Shown: positions 27,606-37,680, numbered from the stretch's first letter. The stretch is DNA of 64,000 nt from Novosphingobium mangrovisedimenti (GCF_025153475.1 NZ_JANZXA010000001.1:62001-126000), one strand, 5' to 3'. Numbers and translations are program-made. The notes: generated from the letters alone by a model not told the origin.

Positions 27606-28139
27606 CTACCCTTTCCACTCCCGCCGCTCTTCCGCCGCGCGCAGGACTTCATAGGCGAGCTGGTAGGTCTGAAACGCCTTGGCGGCATCGGCGTCGCCCG
27701 GACGCACGTCGGGGTGCACTTCCTTGGCCTTGGTCCGCCAAGCCTTGCGCACCGCATCGAAGTCGGCATCAGGTTCGAGGCCAAGTGCCTCCAGCGCGCG
27801 CAGTTCGTCGCGGCTGCGGGTGCCGTCGCCCGAGCTTGCCCAGCCGTAATGCGCAGATTCCTGATAGCCGGCGCTCTCGGACCGCTCTTGCGCCTCGCGC
27901 TCCGCAGCGGCTTCCTTGTCCAGTCCGGCGAAATAGTCCCACCCGGCATTGTATTCGGCCGCGTGCTTCTGACAGAAGTACCAGCGGTCCGGGCTGTTGG
28001 GACTCTTGGGCGCGGGGCAATCGCCCGTCTCATTGCAGCCGTGACGGTCGCACAGGCGCACCTTCGCCGCCTCGCGCGAGCTGCCATAGCCGCGCCAGCG
28101 CGGGAATCCCCAGTCATTGGATCGGCGTGCGCGGCTCAT
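27606..28139 (-). CDS. J-domain (DnaJ-like) protein with Cys-rich N-terminal module
   Basis: A 177-residue protein. The C-terminal 60 residues form a J domain (LEALGLEPDADFDAVRKAW, then EVHPDVRPGDADAAKAF) with the HPD tripeptide needed to stimulate DnaK. The N-terminal half has Cys and His residues (LCDRHGC...CPAPK...WYFCQKH) that could bind zinc. There is no Gly/Phe region or DnaJ zinc finger, so it is a type III (specialised) J protein. Its client is unknown. Confidence 0.85.
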   Translation of the reverse strand: MSRARRSNDWGFPRWRGYGSSREAAKVRLCDRHGCNETGDCPAPKSPNSPDRWYFCQKHAAEYNAGWDYFAGLDKEAAAEREAQERSESAGYQESAHYGWASSGDGTRSRDELRALEALGLEPDADFDAVRKAWRTKAKEVHPDVRPGDADAAKAFQTYQLAYEVLRAAEERREWKG

Positions 28140-28245
28140 CCGATTGCCGATAAGCTGCGAATCGAACCCGATGCAAGCCTTGCGGGGCGCCGGGAGCCCA
28201 TAAATCGGCTGCCGGCGCCCCGCGGGTTCTGTCGAACCTGGCAGA

Positions 28246-28785
28246 TCAATCGATAGTAATCGTGACCGCGCGGCGGTTCTGCGCCCAGGCCTGCTCGTTC
28301 GAGCCGAGCGCCACCGGACGTTCCTTGCCGTAACTGATCGTCGAAAGCCGGGAGGGATCGACGCCGAGGCTCACGAGGTAGTTCTTCGTGGCATTGGCCC
28401 GGCGCTCGCCCAGCGCCAGGTTGTATTCGCGTGTGCCGCGCTCGTCGCAGTGACCCTCGATCGTGGCGCGCTTGCCCGGATATTGCATCAGCCACTGCGC
28501 CTGCTTGCCAAGCGCGGCCTGATCCATCGAGTCGATGTTGTACTTGTCGGTGTCGAAATAGATCGTGTCCGCGCCCATCATCCTGGCGACGAAGTCGGCC
28601 TGGCTGCCCGCCTCGGGACCAAGCGGCTGGGTCGGCGCCGTCGTCGTGGTCGTTGCCGGCCCGGGCTCGGGCGGCAGTTCCTTGGGCGCCTTGGTGGCAC
28701 AGGCAGAAACCGCAAGGGCACCCCCGAGAAGGAGCAACATCGCGCTGTTCCTGGCGTGTCGGGACATCTGGTGGGAAGAAGACAT
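28246..28785 (-). CDS. pal: Peptidoglycan-associated lipoprotein Pal
   Basis: An outer-membrane lipoprotein with a C-terminal OmpA-like domain that binds peptidoglycan and TolB. The lipobox is near VSACAT, followed by a Pro-rich linker, then the OmpA core (FDTDKYNIDSM, then GHCDERGTREYNLALGERR). The start at 28785 has AGGAG nine bases upstream; the protein is 179 aa. It is the last gene of the tol-pal operon. The 114-base gap to tolB contains an imperfect hairpin. Confidence 0.93.
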   Translation of the reverse strand: MSSSHQMSRHARNSAMLLLLGGALAVSACATKAPKELPPEPGPATTTTTAPTQPLGPEAGSQADFVARMMGADTIYFDTDKYNIDSMDQAALGKQAQWLMQYPGKRATIEGHCDERGTREYNLALGERRANATKNYLVSLGVDPSRLSTISYGKERPVALGSNEQAWAQNRRAVTITID

Positions 28786-28899
28786 GATGCAATCTCCTGT
28801 GCTGCACAGCCTGCGATAACGGCTGGCAAGGGGTGAGGTTCCGTTCATTCGCTGGCGAAGTCAACCTGAACGCACAGCGGTGCGCTCAGGCTGGTTGCC

Positions 28900-30291
28900 T
28901 CAGGGTCGTATCGGCCCCCAGGCGGGATCGGACGCGCCCACCGGAGTGGGCAGCTTGCGCTCGTTGCGTCCGGTCAGGTCGACCTGCCAGATCGAGGCGT
29001 TGCCGGTGTTCTTCTCGGTCCGGAAGAACTGCACGATACGCCCGTTGGGCGACCATGTCGGGGCCTCGTCCTGCCAGGAATTGGTAAGATAGCGCATGTG
29101 GCGCCCATCGGGCGTCATCACCGCGATGCGCAGGTCGCCCGCGATATGAGTGAAGGCGATCTGGTCTCCGCGCGGGCTCCATTCGGGCGTGGCCGAGCGG
29201 CCGCCGAAGAAGCTGATGCGGTGCTGGTTGCTGCCATCCGCGTTCATCACGTAGACTTGCTGGCTGCCGGAACGGTCGCTCTCGAACACGATCCTGCTGC
29301 CGTCCGGCGAGAAGCTGCCGCCGATGTCGATGCCCGGGCTGTCCGTCAGCTTCACCGCCTGACCGCCACCCGAGGGGATCTTGTAGATGTCGGTATTGCC
29401 CGCGATCGCCATCGAATAGAGCACCCACTTCCCGTCGGGCGACCAGCGCGGCGCGAACGTGGAATTCTTGCTGCGCACGAGCAGCTTCTGCGTGTTCGTA
29501 TTCAGGTCGTAGATATAGATGCTCGGCTCTCCGTTGAGGTAGGAGAGATAGAGCAGCTGCGAATAGTCGGGCGAATAGCGCGGGGTCAGCGCGGTCGCCT
29601 GACCGCTGGTCAGATAGCGCATGTTCGCCCCGTCCGAATCCATCACGGCAAGGCGCTTGGTGCGGTGTCCCTTCGGGCCGGTCTCGGCAATGTAGGCGAT
29701 GCGGGAATCGAAGAACGGACTTTCGCCCGACAGACGCGAATAGACCATGTCGGCGCACTTGTGCGCGGCCCGGCGCCACTCCACCGGAGCGACTTTCCAG
29801 CCGGCCTTGGCAAGCTGTTGCTTGAGCGCGACGTCGTAGAGGTAGCAGCCCACCGTGAGACTGCCGTCGGAATTGGCGTGTACATAGCCCTGCACCAGCA
29901 TCTCGGCGCTGCGGAACGCCCATACCGGATAGTTGGGTGCCCGGACCTCGCCGAAGGAAGGCTGCGGCAGCCCGATCGGGCCCGCCGGCTTGAACAGCCC
30001 GTTATCCTTGAGATCGGCCGCGACCACGGTCGAGAGCGCGCGGCCCAGCGCGGCAGTCGAGCCGGCATTGGTGCGCGTGGGCACGTCCGCATCGGTGGCG
30101 AAGACGGTGATCGCGATGCCCAGGTCCTGCCAGGCGCCGTCCGCCGAGACCGAGCCCGTCAGCCCGCCGTCCTCGGGCTCCTGATCGGCCTGCGCCGCGG
30201 TGTCGGGTACGCTGGCGGGAGCCTGGGCTGCCAGCGGCGCAGCGCCCGCAAGGGCGAAGGCCAGAACGAACGGGAACGAACGGGCGGTCAT
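28900..30291 (-). CDS. tolB: Tol-Pal translocation protein TolB
   Basis: A 463-residue periplasmic protein with a signal peptide, an N-terminal alpha/beta domain and a six-bladed beta-propeller whose blades repeat the pattern SPDG/SPRG...I.F (YSPDYSQLLYLS, WSPDGKWVLYSM, FSPDGSRIVFESD, WSPRGDQIAFT, WSPNGRIVQFF). It links Pal to the inner-membrane TolQRA motor during division. Its ATG overlaps the tolA stop (ATGA). Confidence 0.94.
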   Translation of the reverse strand: MTARSFPFVLAFALAGAAPLAAQAPASVPDTAAQADQEPEDGGLTGSVSADGAWQDLGIAITVFATDADVPTRTNAGSTAALGRALSTVVAADLKDNGLFKPAGPIGLPQPSFGEVRAPNYPVWAFRSAEMLVQGYVHANSDGSLTVGCYLYDVALKQQLAKAGWKVAPVEWRRAAHKCADMVYSRLSGESPFFDSRIAYIAETGPKGHRTKRLAVMDSDGANMRYLTSGQATALTPRYSPDYSQLLYLSYLNGEPSIYIYDLNTNTQKLLVRSKNSTFAPRWSPDGKWVLYSMAIAGNTDIYKIPSGGGQAVKLTDSPGIDIGGSFSPDGSRIVFESDRSGSQQVYVMNADGSNQHRISFFGGRSATPEWSPRGDQIAFTHIAGDLRIAVMTPDGRHMRYLTNSWQDEAPTWSPNGRIVQFFRTEKNTGNASIWQVDLTGRNERKLPTPVGASDPAWGPIRP

Positions 30292-31193
30292 TGGGATAGC
30301 CTCACGTCAAAGCGGAACGACGAAACGCGCTTCCACGCATCGTAGTACTCCGAGGGAAGATTAAAAGGTGAAGCAAGCTGAACAGCACGGATCGCCTGCT
30401 CGGCGTGCCGGCTCGCCTGGGCCGAATTGGCGGCGGTAATGCCAAGCTGGCGCACGACCTGCGGCCGTCCATCGAGGCTGCCGTCCGGATTGAGGTTGAA
30501 CGAAAGGATCGTCACCAGCTTCTCCGAATCGACGCCTTCGGGCGGGCTCCAGTGCGGCTTGAGCTGCCGCGTGATCGCCGCCGAAAGGGACGAGCGGACT
30601 TGCGGTCCGAGCTGTGACGCGGGCATGCCGTGGCCGGAATCCGACGTGGCACCGGGAAGCCCGCTTTCGAATGCCTGGGCAAACGTGCTGCTGCCCGCCT
30701 TCCTCGGCGTGGTGCTGCTCCGGCTCGTCGCAGCGGAAGAACTGGCGCGGCTGGGCTTCGACACGATGTCGTCTATCGCGCTGGTCTTGCGGCTGGAGGA
30801 CTTCGATGCTGTCTTCGGGGCCGGCTTGGGCCGCTGCGTGGCCCTGGGTGCGGGTTTCTCCGCGGGCTTGGGTTCCGCGCGTGATGGTCGGGGTTCCTCG
30901 GCGCGAGCCGCCGGCTGCGGTTCTGGCTCGGGCACGATCTCTGGAACGAGCGCCGGTTGCGGCACGGGTTCGCCCAGCACCGGCCCACGGTCGGGAGCGG
31001 CCTTGCTGAATGGATCGGGCGAAGTCGACGTGCGCCCGAAGAGATCGCTGATCGTCACTTCGATGCGCTGGGGCGGCGTGACGACGGCATGGTGCGGAGG
31101 ACGGATCAACAGCGCCGCCAGCACGGCCGCATGAAGCGCAACCGCGACGGCGAGACCGATGCTTTCGTCCTTCCTGAGGCCGATGGATGCCAT
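30288..31193 (-). CDS. tolA: TolA-type energy transducer
   Basis: A 301-residue protein with one N-terminal membrane helix (LAVAVALHAAVLAALLI) carrying the His expected for TolQR contact, a Pro/Ala/Lys/Ser-rich periplasmic linker (residues about 60-175), and a C-terminal TonB/TolA-like domain with the LNPDGSLDGRP motif. Position between tolR and tolB decides for TolA over TonB. The linker is Pro-rich rather than the long alpha helix of enterobacterial TolA. Confidence 0.87.
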   Translation of the reverse strand: MASIGLRKDESIGLAVAVALHAAVLAALLIRPPHHAVVTPPQRIEVTISDLFGRTSTSPDPFSKAAPDRGPVLGEPVPQPALVPEIVPEPEPQPAARAEEPRPSRAEPKPAEKPAPRATQRPKPAPKTASKSSSRKTSAIDDIVSKPSRASSSAATSRSSTTPRKAGSSTFAQAFESGLPGATSDSGHGMPASQLGPQVRSSLSAAITRQLKPHWSPPEGVDSEKLVTILSFNLNPDGSLDGRPQVVRQLGITAANSAQASRHAEQAIRAVQLASPFNLPSEYYDAWKRVSSFRFDVRLSQ

Positions 31194-31208
31194 CCGCGCG
31201 ATCCTAGC

Positions 31209-31666
<458 letters not shown>

Positions 31667-31667
<1 letters not shown>

Positions 31668-32377
31668 CAACGCGACTCCAGCTGTCGGGTCAGGGCGGCG
31701 TGCAGCTTGTCGGCGAAGCGCTGCAGACGCGTCTCGAAGGTGTTCACCCGGTGCGAGAAGCGGTTGTAGGCGATCACCGCCGGGATTGCCGCGAACAGGC
31801 CGATGGCCGTGGCGAACAGCGCCTCCGAAATACCCGGCGCGACCACGGCCAGCGACGAGTTCTGCTGCTGCCCGATCTGGAAGAAGCTGTTCATGATGCC
31901 CCAGACAGTGCCGAACAGGCCCACGAACGGAGCCACCGAACCCACCGTCGCGAGGAAATTGAGACGGGTCGCCAGCTTGTCCGCCTCTTCGCCGACCGCC
32001 GAATTCATGGCCATCGCGATGCGCTGGCGCGCGCCTTCATGGTCGACGCTGCGCATGGTGGCGTTGTGGCGCCATTCGGCCAGTCCGGCGCCGGCGACCT
32101 TGCCCAGCGGCACGTCCCCGCGTCTCCGGCCCTTCTGATAGGCTTCGAAGTTCTCCGCTTCCCAGAAGCCTTCCTCGTACTCGTTGCAGCGGCGCGTGAC
32201 GCTGCCCATGCGCAGGAGGAACGTGACGATGATCGTCCAGACCCAGATGCTGGCAAGGATCAGCCCGAGCATGATCGCCTGCACCACGATGTCTGCATCG
32301 AGGAACAGCCTGACCGGGTTGAGCCGGCCCGTGTCGCCAGCGAAATTCAGGGTGGAAGCGAGCAGATCCAGTGTCAT
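31667..32377 (-). CDS. tolQ: TolQ, MotA/TolQ/ExbB proton channel
   Basis: A 236-residue inner-membrane protein with three helices; the last two show the conserved GLFGTVWGIMNSFFQIG and ALFATAIGLFAAIPAVIAYNR segments. It forms the stator ring around TolR. Its ATG overlaps the ybgC stop by four bases (ATGA), and its own stop overlaps the tolR start. Confidence 0.94.
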
Positions 32378-32859
32378 TCTTGTCCTTCCGGGCCGGTCCG
32401 TCGGCCAGAATCGGGCGTTCCCAGGAGCAATGCGAAAGCGTCTCGCCAGGCGGCGGGTTGTCGGCGTGGTCGTCCGTCAGGACCGATGAACCCGACCTTT
32501 ACGGTTGCCTCGGCCAGACGGACGCCGCCGCGCAGCGCCGCCTGGCGCAACGTGCAGCTGACGCGGCCGACCTGGCAGGCGGTGGTCTCTAGCACCACGG
32601 TGTCCCCCAGACGGGCGGGCGAAAGATAGCGGATCGTGAGTTCGGCGACAGTGTAGACACCTTCTCCCGATTCCAGCGAAGCGCGCTGGTCAATGCCCAG
32701 CAGCTCGACCAGATCGGATCGCGCGCGCTCGAACCAGCGCAGGTAGTTCGCGTGATAGACCACGCCGCCTGCGTCGGTATCTTCGTAGAACACGCGCAGG
32801 GCGTAACGGTGCGTGTCACCATCGATCACGCCTTTGTCGGGTTGGGGGAAAGCCGTCAT
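32374..32859 (-). CDS. ybgC: Tol-Pal-associated acyl-CoA thioesterase YbgC
   Basis: A 161-residue hotdog-fold thioesterase. The catalytic Asp is in YEDTDAGGVVYHANYLRW, which is close to the YbgC consensus. It is the first gene of ybgC-tolQ-tolR-tolA-tolB-pal, and its stop overlaps the tolQ start. Family members hydrolyse acyl-CoA or acyl-ACP; the link to Tol function is not understood. Confidence 0.92.
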   Translation of the reverse strand: MTAFPQPDKGVIDGDTHRYALRVFYEDTDAGGVVYHANYLRWFERARSDLVELLGIDQRASLESGEGVYTVAELTIRYLSPARLGDTVVLETTACQVGRVSCTLRQAALRGGVRLAEATVKVGFIGPDGRPRRQPAAWRDAFALLLGTPDSGRRTGPEGQE

Positions 32860-32972
32860 GCGGCGGGTTGTGTAACGAGGCTACGCTGCGCTGCAAAGCC
32901 GCTAAGGCCGCCTCGCCGCACGTCCGGGCCGCCTTACACCCAAATTTCCGGTGAATAGTGCTTCCGGATCGC

Positions 32973-33350
32973 TCAATCGGCGATCATCTGGAAGAACTGG
33001 CGCCCGCCGAAGATGTGGACATGCAGGTGCGGCACTTCCTGATGGCCTGCGGTGCCCATGTTCACCATCAGGCGATACCCCGGCCCATCCAGCTCGAGCT
33101 GACGCGTGACGTTGCCCACCGATCGCATGAAGCCCGCGATTTCGGCATCGGAAGCCTTGGCGGTAAAATCATCCCACGAGACGTAGGCACCCTTCGGGAT
33201 CACCAGCACGTGAACCGGCGCCTGCGGACGGATATCGTGGAAGGCCAGCGCGTGCTCGTCTTCATAGACCTTGTTGCAGGGCAGTTCGCCCCGCAGGATC
33301 TTCGCGAAGATATTGTTCTCGTCGTAGGGCAGCTTGGGATCGATGGGCAT
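32973..33350 (-). CDS. HIT-family nucleotide hydrolase, HinT-like
   Basis: A 125-residue histidine-triad protein. The triad HLHVHIFGGR near the C-terminus and the N-terminal IFAKILRGELPCNKVYED are typical of the HinT/PKCI group, which hydrolyses AMP-lysine-type phosphoramidates. It lies 23 bases after hisE on the same strand, a common position in alphaproteobacteria. Confidence 0.92.
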   Translation of the reverse strand: MPIDPKLPYDENNIFAKILRGELPCNKVYEDEHALAFHDIRPQAPVHVLVIPKGAYVSWDDFTAKASDAEIAGFMRSVGNVTRQLELDGPGYRLMVNMGTAGHQEVPHLHVHIFGGRQFFQMIAD

Positions 33351-33373
33351 CGGTCTCTCCGAAGTGGACGGGA

Positions 33374-33700
33374 TCAGTCCCTGGGACGCGAAGCCTTCTC
33401 GGCAATGCCGGAAGTGCCCTCGCGGCGGTCGAGTTCGGCGAGGACTTCGGCCAGCGGCACGTCCTTCGCACCGAGCAGGACCATGAGGTGGAAGATCAGG
33501 TCGGCGGCCTCGCCCACCAGCTCCTTGCGGTCCTGCGTCAGCGCGGCGATCACCGTTTCGGTGGCCTCTTCGCCCAGCTTCTGCGCAATCTTGCCGAGGC
33601 CCCTGGCATTGAGCTTCGCCACATAGCTGGAATCGGGATCGGCACCGCGGCGCGCGGCAATCGTGGCTTCGAGACGGGCGAGACTGTCGGGACTGCTCAT
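33374..33700 (-). CDS. hisE: Phosphoribosyl-ATP diphosphatase HisE
   Basis: A 108-residue all-alpha MazG-like pyrophosphatase that performs the second step of histidine synthesis. The metal-binding pattern is clear: KLGEEATETVIAA, then ELVGEAADLIFHLMVLL. HisI is not fused, so it must be elsewhere. It is downstream of hisF in the his cluster, separated by the PEP-CTERM mini-gene. Confidence 0.93.
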   Translation of the reverse strand: MSSPDSLARLEATIAARRGADPDSSYVAKLNARGLGKIAQKLGEEATETVIAALTQDRKELVGEAADLIFHLMVLLGAKDVPLAEVLAELDRREGTSGIAEKASRPRD

Positions 33701-33760
33701 GATGCGCCTGCCATGCGGCGCAGGCCGCGCGCGGTCAAGCCGTCAGCTTGCGGCCAGCGC

Positions 33761-33934
33761 TTATTCCGAGCCCTTCCTGGACGAAAAATGCCGGCCGAGA
33801 ACGACGCCGGTGATGCCCATGGCCAGCAGGAACAGGCCGCTGGGCTCAGGCAAGGCAATGCCTCCCGAAGCATGGGCCGGAGAAGCTGCAAGAAGCACCG
33901 GAAGCGAGGCCGGCAGGTATCTGAAGAAAGGCAC
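33761..33934 (-). CDS. Mini PEP-CTERM sorting-signal protein
   Basis: A product of about 57 residues that is almost only two signals: an N-terminal signal peptide (hydrophobic to PAHASGG) and, six residues later, a PEP-CTERM tail: PEP motif in LPEPSG, hydrophobic helix LFLLAMGITGVVL, and a basic end (GRHFSSRKG). PEP-CTERM tails are recognised by exosortase, which is not in this window. The start is taken as GTG 33934; the same frame runs up to an ATG at 34009. It lies between hisF and hisE. Confidence 0.62.
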   Translation of the reverse strand: MPFFRYLPASLPVLLAASPAHASGGIALPEPSGLFLLAMGITGVVLGRHFSSRKGSE

Positions 33935-34042
33935 GCGAAGACCCCAACGAGTCGAAACTTGCCTGCTCCATCCTACTGCCGCCGCATTGCTGCAACAGCG
34001 CTTCCCCACCTGTCCCGATACGGATCACCCCCCGGAAATACC

Positions 34043-34804
34043 TTATCCGCGCGCAGGCAGGCCCGCCGCACGCAACGCGGCATGCGCGTCCGCGATCGAA
34101 TAGGTGCCGAAGTGGAAGATCGAAGCGGCCAGCACCGCACTGGCATGGCCCTGCGTAACGCCTGCCACGAGATGGTCGAGCGTGCCGACGCCCCCCGAAG
34201 CGATCACCGGAACCGACACCGCATCGGCAATCGTGCGCGTCAGTTCAAGGTCATAGCCCTTTTGGGTGCCGTCCCCATCCATCGACGTGACCAGCAATTC
34301 CCCCGCGCCGTAATCGGCCAGCTTCACGGCATGTTCCAGCGCATCGATCCCGGTCGCCTTGCGCCCGCCGTGCGTGAAGATTTCCCACTTGCCCGGTGCC
34401 GTGCGCCGGGCATCGACCGAGGCGACGATGCACTGCGAGCCGAATTTCTCGGCAATGTCCGCCACGACTTCGGGCCGCGAGACGGCCGCGGAATTGACCG
34501 CGACCTTGTCCGCACCCGCGAGCAGCAGCGCGCGGGCATCCTCGGCGGTGCGCACGCCGCCTCCCACGGTCAGCGGCATGAAACAGACTTCCGCGGTGCG
34601 CTGGACGATGTCGAGCAGCGTGCCGCGCGCCTCGTGGCTCGCGGTGATGTCGAGGAAGCACAGTTCGTCCGCCCCTGCCGCGTCGTAAGCGCGCGCCTGC
34701 TCGACCGGATCGCCCGCGTCCTTGAGATCCACGAAGTTGACACCCTTGACCACGCGGCCATTGGCAACGTCCAGACAGGGGATGACGCGGATGCGCACGG
34801 TCAT
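34043..34804 (-). CDS. hisF: Imidazole glycerol phosphate synthase cyclase subunit HisF
   Basis: A 253-residue beta/alpha barrel. Catalytic Asp residues are in [14 protein letters not shown] near the N-terminus and in the [14 protein letters not shown] loop. It uses ammonia from HisH to make imidazole glycerol phosphate and AICAR. Its ATG overlaps the stop of the small membrane-protein gene upstream (ATGA). Confidence 0.96.
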   Translation of the reverse strand: MTVRIRVIPCLDVANGRVVKGVNFVDLKDAGDPVEQARAYDAAGADELCFLDITASHEARGTLLDIVQRTAEVCFMPLTVGGGVRTAEDARALLLAGADKVAVNSAAVSRPEVVADIAEKFGSQCIVASVDARRTAPGKWEIFTHGGRKATGIDALEHAVKLADYGAGELLVTSMDGDGTQKGYDLELTRTIADAVSVPVIASGGVGTLDHLVAGVTQGHASAVLAASIFHFGTYSIADAHAALRAAGLPARG

Positions 34805-35040
34805 GGCTTCACCATCAGAAAAACGCCGCCCGCCAGCATGAGCGCGAACAGCAAGGCATTGAACCCGGTATAGGCCCAGAAACGGCGGGGATCACTGTCA
34901 CGCGAGACAGGTTCGGAACTGCGCCGACGGCTAAACAGCGTCATGCGCGCGGTACCGCCGCGATAATCGCCCCAGGCCCAGGCCAGGCCCGGCAGGGTCA
35001 CCAGCACCAGCAACAGGCCGACGAGGCGATTGTCGCTCAT
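34801..35040 (-). CDS. Small two-helix membrane protein in the his cluster
   Basis: A 79-residue protein with two hydrophobic segments: [18 protein letters not shown] near the N-terminus and [20 protein letters not shown] near the C-terminus, joined by a basic loop. I do not recognise a named family. It is wedged between hisA (TGATG, sharing one base) and hisF (ATGA overlap), so it is certainly translated with them, but a histidine role is not implied. Confidence 0.75.
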   Translation of the reverse strand: MSDNRLVGLLLVLVTLPGLAWAWGDYRGGTARMTLFSRRRSSEPVSRDSDPRRFWAYTGFNALLFALMLAGGVFLMVKP

Positions 35041-35768
35041 CACGCGCGCCCGGCGATGCCAATGGCAGCGGTCAGGTCCAGCCGTCCGTCATAGAGCGCG
35101 CGGCCGGTAATCACCCCTTCGATACCATCGGCTGCGTGCAGCGCCAGCATGTGGATGTCGTCGAGCCCCTTCACGCCGCCGCTGGCGATCACCGGAAGGT
35201 CGGTCTGGCGGGCCAGATCGACCGTCGCCTGCACGTTGCAGCCCTTGAGCAGGCCATCGCGGCCGATGTCGGTGAACAGCAGGCTGGCAACGCCCGCGTC
35301 CTCGAAGCGGCGCGCCATGTCGACGATCGAGACGTCCGAGACTTCCGCCCAGCCTTCGGTGGCGACCATGCCGTCGCGCGCATCGACGGCCACGACGATA
35401 CCGCCGGGGTATTCCTTCGCCATGTCCTTGACGAACTGCGGGTCCTTGAGCGCCGCCGTGCCCATCACCACGCGGCTGACGCCCAGCTCGAACCAGCCCG
35501 CCACCGCCTCGGGCGTGCGGATGCCGCCGCCCAGCTGCACGTGCCCGGGAAAGACCTCCAGAATACCTTCCACCGCCTCGCGGTTTTCCGCCCTGCCGGC
35601 GAAAGAGCCGTCGAGATCGACGACGTGGAGGAACTGCGACCCGGCCTCGGCGAACAGCATCGCCTGCGCGGCGGGATTGTCGCCATAGACGGTGGCGCGC
35701 GCCATATCGCCTTCGGCGAGGCGCACGACCTGGCCCTGCTTCAGGTCGATGGCGGGAAATACGATCAT
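35040..35768 (-). CDS. hisA: HisA, ProFAR isomerase
   Basis: A 242-residue beta/alpha barrel that isomerises ProFAR to PRFAR. It starts MIVFPAIDLKQGQVVRLAEG with the first catalytic Asp, and the second catalytic Asp lies in the FTDIGRDGLLKG loop. The start at 35768 is the family-standard one; longer frames run into hisH. The gap to hisH is four bases. Confidence 0.96.
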   Translation of the reverse strand: MIVFPAIDLKQGQVVRLAEGDMARATVYGDNPAAQAMLFAEAGSQFLHVVDLDGSFAGRAENREAVEGILEVFPGHVQLGGGIRTPEAVAGWFELGVSRVVMGTAALKDPQFVKDMAKEYPGGIVVAVDARDGMVATEGWAEVSDVSIVDMARRFEDAGVASLLFTDIGRDGLLKGCNVQATVDLARQTDLPVIASGGVKGLDDIHMLALHAADGIEGVITGRALYDGRLDLTAAIGIAGRA

Positions 35769-35772
35769 GGTA

Positions 35773-36402
35773 TCAAGGGTTCCATTCGAGGAAGCGGGAG
35801 AGGAGCGACAGCCCGTAAGCCTGGCTCTTTTCGGGGTGGAACTGCACGCCCACGACATTGTCCCTGGCCACCGCAGCGACCAAACCGCCGCCATGGTCGG
35901 TCATCGCGGCGACCGTATGCCCGTCCTCGGGCACGATGTGATAGGAATGCAGGAAATAGGCCTCGCCCGGCTCGATCAGCCCACTCGCCGGGTCGTGGAG
36001 GCCCAGCGCGACGTCGTTCCAGCCCATGTGCGGGATCTTGATGGCGGGATCGGTCCGCTCAATCATCTGCACCTCGCCCGCAATCCAGCCGAGCCCCTTG
36101 GTCACGCCGTGCTCCAGCCCGCGGGTGGCGAGAAGCTGCATGCCCACGCAAATGCCGAGGAACGGCGCCCCGCCCACGTGGACACGCTCGGTCATGGCTT
36201 CGACCATGCCGTGAATGCCCCAAAGCCCTGCGGCACAGGCCTTGAACGAGCCGACGCCGGGCAAGACGATCCGGTCCGCCGCGCGCACCACCTCGGGGTC
36301 TGCCGTCACGGCCACGTTGCCGGCACCCGCTGCTTTCAGCGCATTGGCGACCGAGTGGAGATTGCCTGCGCCGTAATCGATAAGAGCCAGAACTTCCGCC
36401 AT
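35773..36402 (-). CDS. hisH: HisH, glutamine amidotransferase subunit of IGP synthase
   Basis: A 209-residue class I amidotransferase. It starts IDYGAGNLHSVANAL, the nucleophile Cys is in GICVGMQLL, and the His-Glu pair is in QFHPEKSQ. It releases ammonia from glutamine for HisF. It follows hisB with a seven-base gap. Confidence 0.96.
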   Translation of the reverse strand: MAEVLALIDYGAGNLHSVANALKAAGAGNVAVTADPEVVRAADRIVLPGVGSFKACAAGLWGIHGMVEAMTERVHVGGAPFLGICVGMQLLATRGLEHGVTKGLGWIAGEVQMIERTDPAIKIPHMGWNDVALGLHDPASGLIEPGEAYFLHSYHIVPEDGHTVAAMTDHGGGLVAAVARDNVVGVQFHPEKSQAYGLSLLSRFLEWNP

Positions 36403-36409
36403 CGCTCGT

Positions 36410-37003
36410 TCAGCCTCCGAGCTGTCCCTTGGTCGAGGGAATCGCGCCACCCTTGCGCGGATCGAGCTCCACGGCCGAGCGCATGGCGCGGGCGAAGCCT
36501 TTGAAAATGCCTTCGCAAATATGGTGGTTGTTGGTGCCGTAAAGCTGCTCGATGTGCAGCGTGATCCCCACTGCCTGCGAAATCGAGTGGAACCAGTGCT
36601 CGACCAGTTCGGTGTCGAACTCACCCAGTTTTTCCTGCGTGAAAGCCGCCTTCCACACGAAGTAGGGCCGCCCGGAAATATCGAGCACCACGCGCGAGAG
36701 CGCCTCGTCCATCGGCGAATGCGCTTCGCCGTAGCGGCCGATCCCTGCCTTGTCGCCCAAGGCCTGGCTGATGGCCTGGCCGATGGCGATGGCGCTGTCC
36801 TCGGTCGTGTGGTGCTGGTCCACGTGGAGGTCGCCTTCGATCCTGCACGTGATGTCGATCAGCGAATGGCGCGAGAACTGCTCGATCATGTGATCGAGAA
36901 AGCCGATACCGGTCGAGACGTCATAGGTCCCGGTGCCATCGAGGTTCACTTCGACGGAAATGTCGGTTTCGTGAGTCTTGCGGGCGATTGAAGCGGTACG
37001 CAT
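36410..37003 (-). CDS. hisB: HisB, imidazoleglycerol-phosphate dehydratase
   Basis: A 197-residue monofunctional dehydratase (no phosphatase domain). The two Mn2+-binding His repeats are visible: [15 protein letters not shown] and [14 protein letters not shown] in the first half; [17 protein letters not shown] and [16 protein letters not shown] in the second. It is the first gene of the his cluster; 173 bases separate it from divergent sspB. Confidence 0.96.
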   Translation of the reverse strand: MRTASIARKTHETDISVEVNLDGTGTYDVSTGIGFLDHMIEQFSRHSLIDITCRIEGDLHVDQHHTTEDSAIAIGQAISQALGDKAGIGRYGEAHSPMDEALSRVVLDISGRPYFVWKAAFTQEKLGEFDTELVEHWFHSISQAVGITLHIEQLYGTNNHHICEGIFKGFARAMRSAVELDPRKGGAIPSTKGQLGG

Positions 37004-37176
37004 GAAAAGCGCCTATAGACCTGTGCGTGCGGGAATCAATTGCATGGTTTCGGGCCTGCAGACGGGCGATCTTCGGCAACCGCAAGGCAATTTCCTTGGT
37101 AAAAACGGCTGAATGGGCGTAAAATCACGCCAGTGATGGCTTGACCCTCCCTTTAACCATGCGCACGTAGGGCGCG

Positions 37177-37680
37177 ATGAACGATACGCCGCCAGACAGT
37201 CTGATCCCCTATGACGAAATCGTGCAGGAGGCCCTGCGCGCTGTCGTCGGGCGTGTGCTCGGCCAGGTGGAAGCCTCCAATGGCATCCTCCCGGGCACCC
37301 ACCACTTCTACATCACCTTCAAGACGAGTGCGCCCGGGGTGAACATCCCGCCGGAGCTAAAGGCCCGTTTTCCCGACGAAATGACCATCGTCCTGCAGAA
37401 CAAGTTCTGGGACCTCAACGTGTCGGACGAGGGTTTTTCGGTCAGCCTGAGCTTCAACCAGGTGCCGGCCAAGCTGATCGTTCCGTTCTCCGCGATCACC
37501 GCCTTCGTCGATCCGGCGGTGGATTTCGGCCTGCAGTTCCAGGCCATGGCGGAAGACGAGGACAGCGACATCTCCGGCCCTGCCGGCAACGACGAGGCGG
37601 ATCGCGACCTCGCATCGCGCGTCACGCCCAGCGAAGATGGCTCGAACGTCGTTTCGGTGGATTTCGGCAAGAAAAAGTGA
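37177..37680 (+). CDS. sspB: SspB, ClpXP adaptor
   Basis: A 167-residue protein of the alphaproteobacterial SspB type. The folded substrate-binding domain spans about residues 10-125 (HHFYITFKTSAPGVNIP, then MTIVLQNKFWDLNVSDEGF). The acidic linker ends in VVSVDFGKKK, a short tail of the kind that docks ClpX. It delivers ssrA-tagged proteins to ClpXP. Together with clpS at 6.4 kb the window encodes two protease adaptors. Confidence 0.9.
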   Translation: MNDTPPDSLIPYDEIVQEALRAVVGRVLGQVEASNGILPGTHHFYITFKTSAPGVNIPPELKARFPDEMTIVLQNKFWDLNVSDEGFSVSLSFNQVPAKLIVPFSAITAFVDPAVDFGLQFQAMAEDEDSDISGPAGNDEADRDLASRVTPSEDGSNVVSVDFGKKK

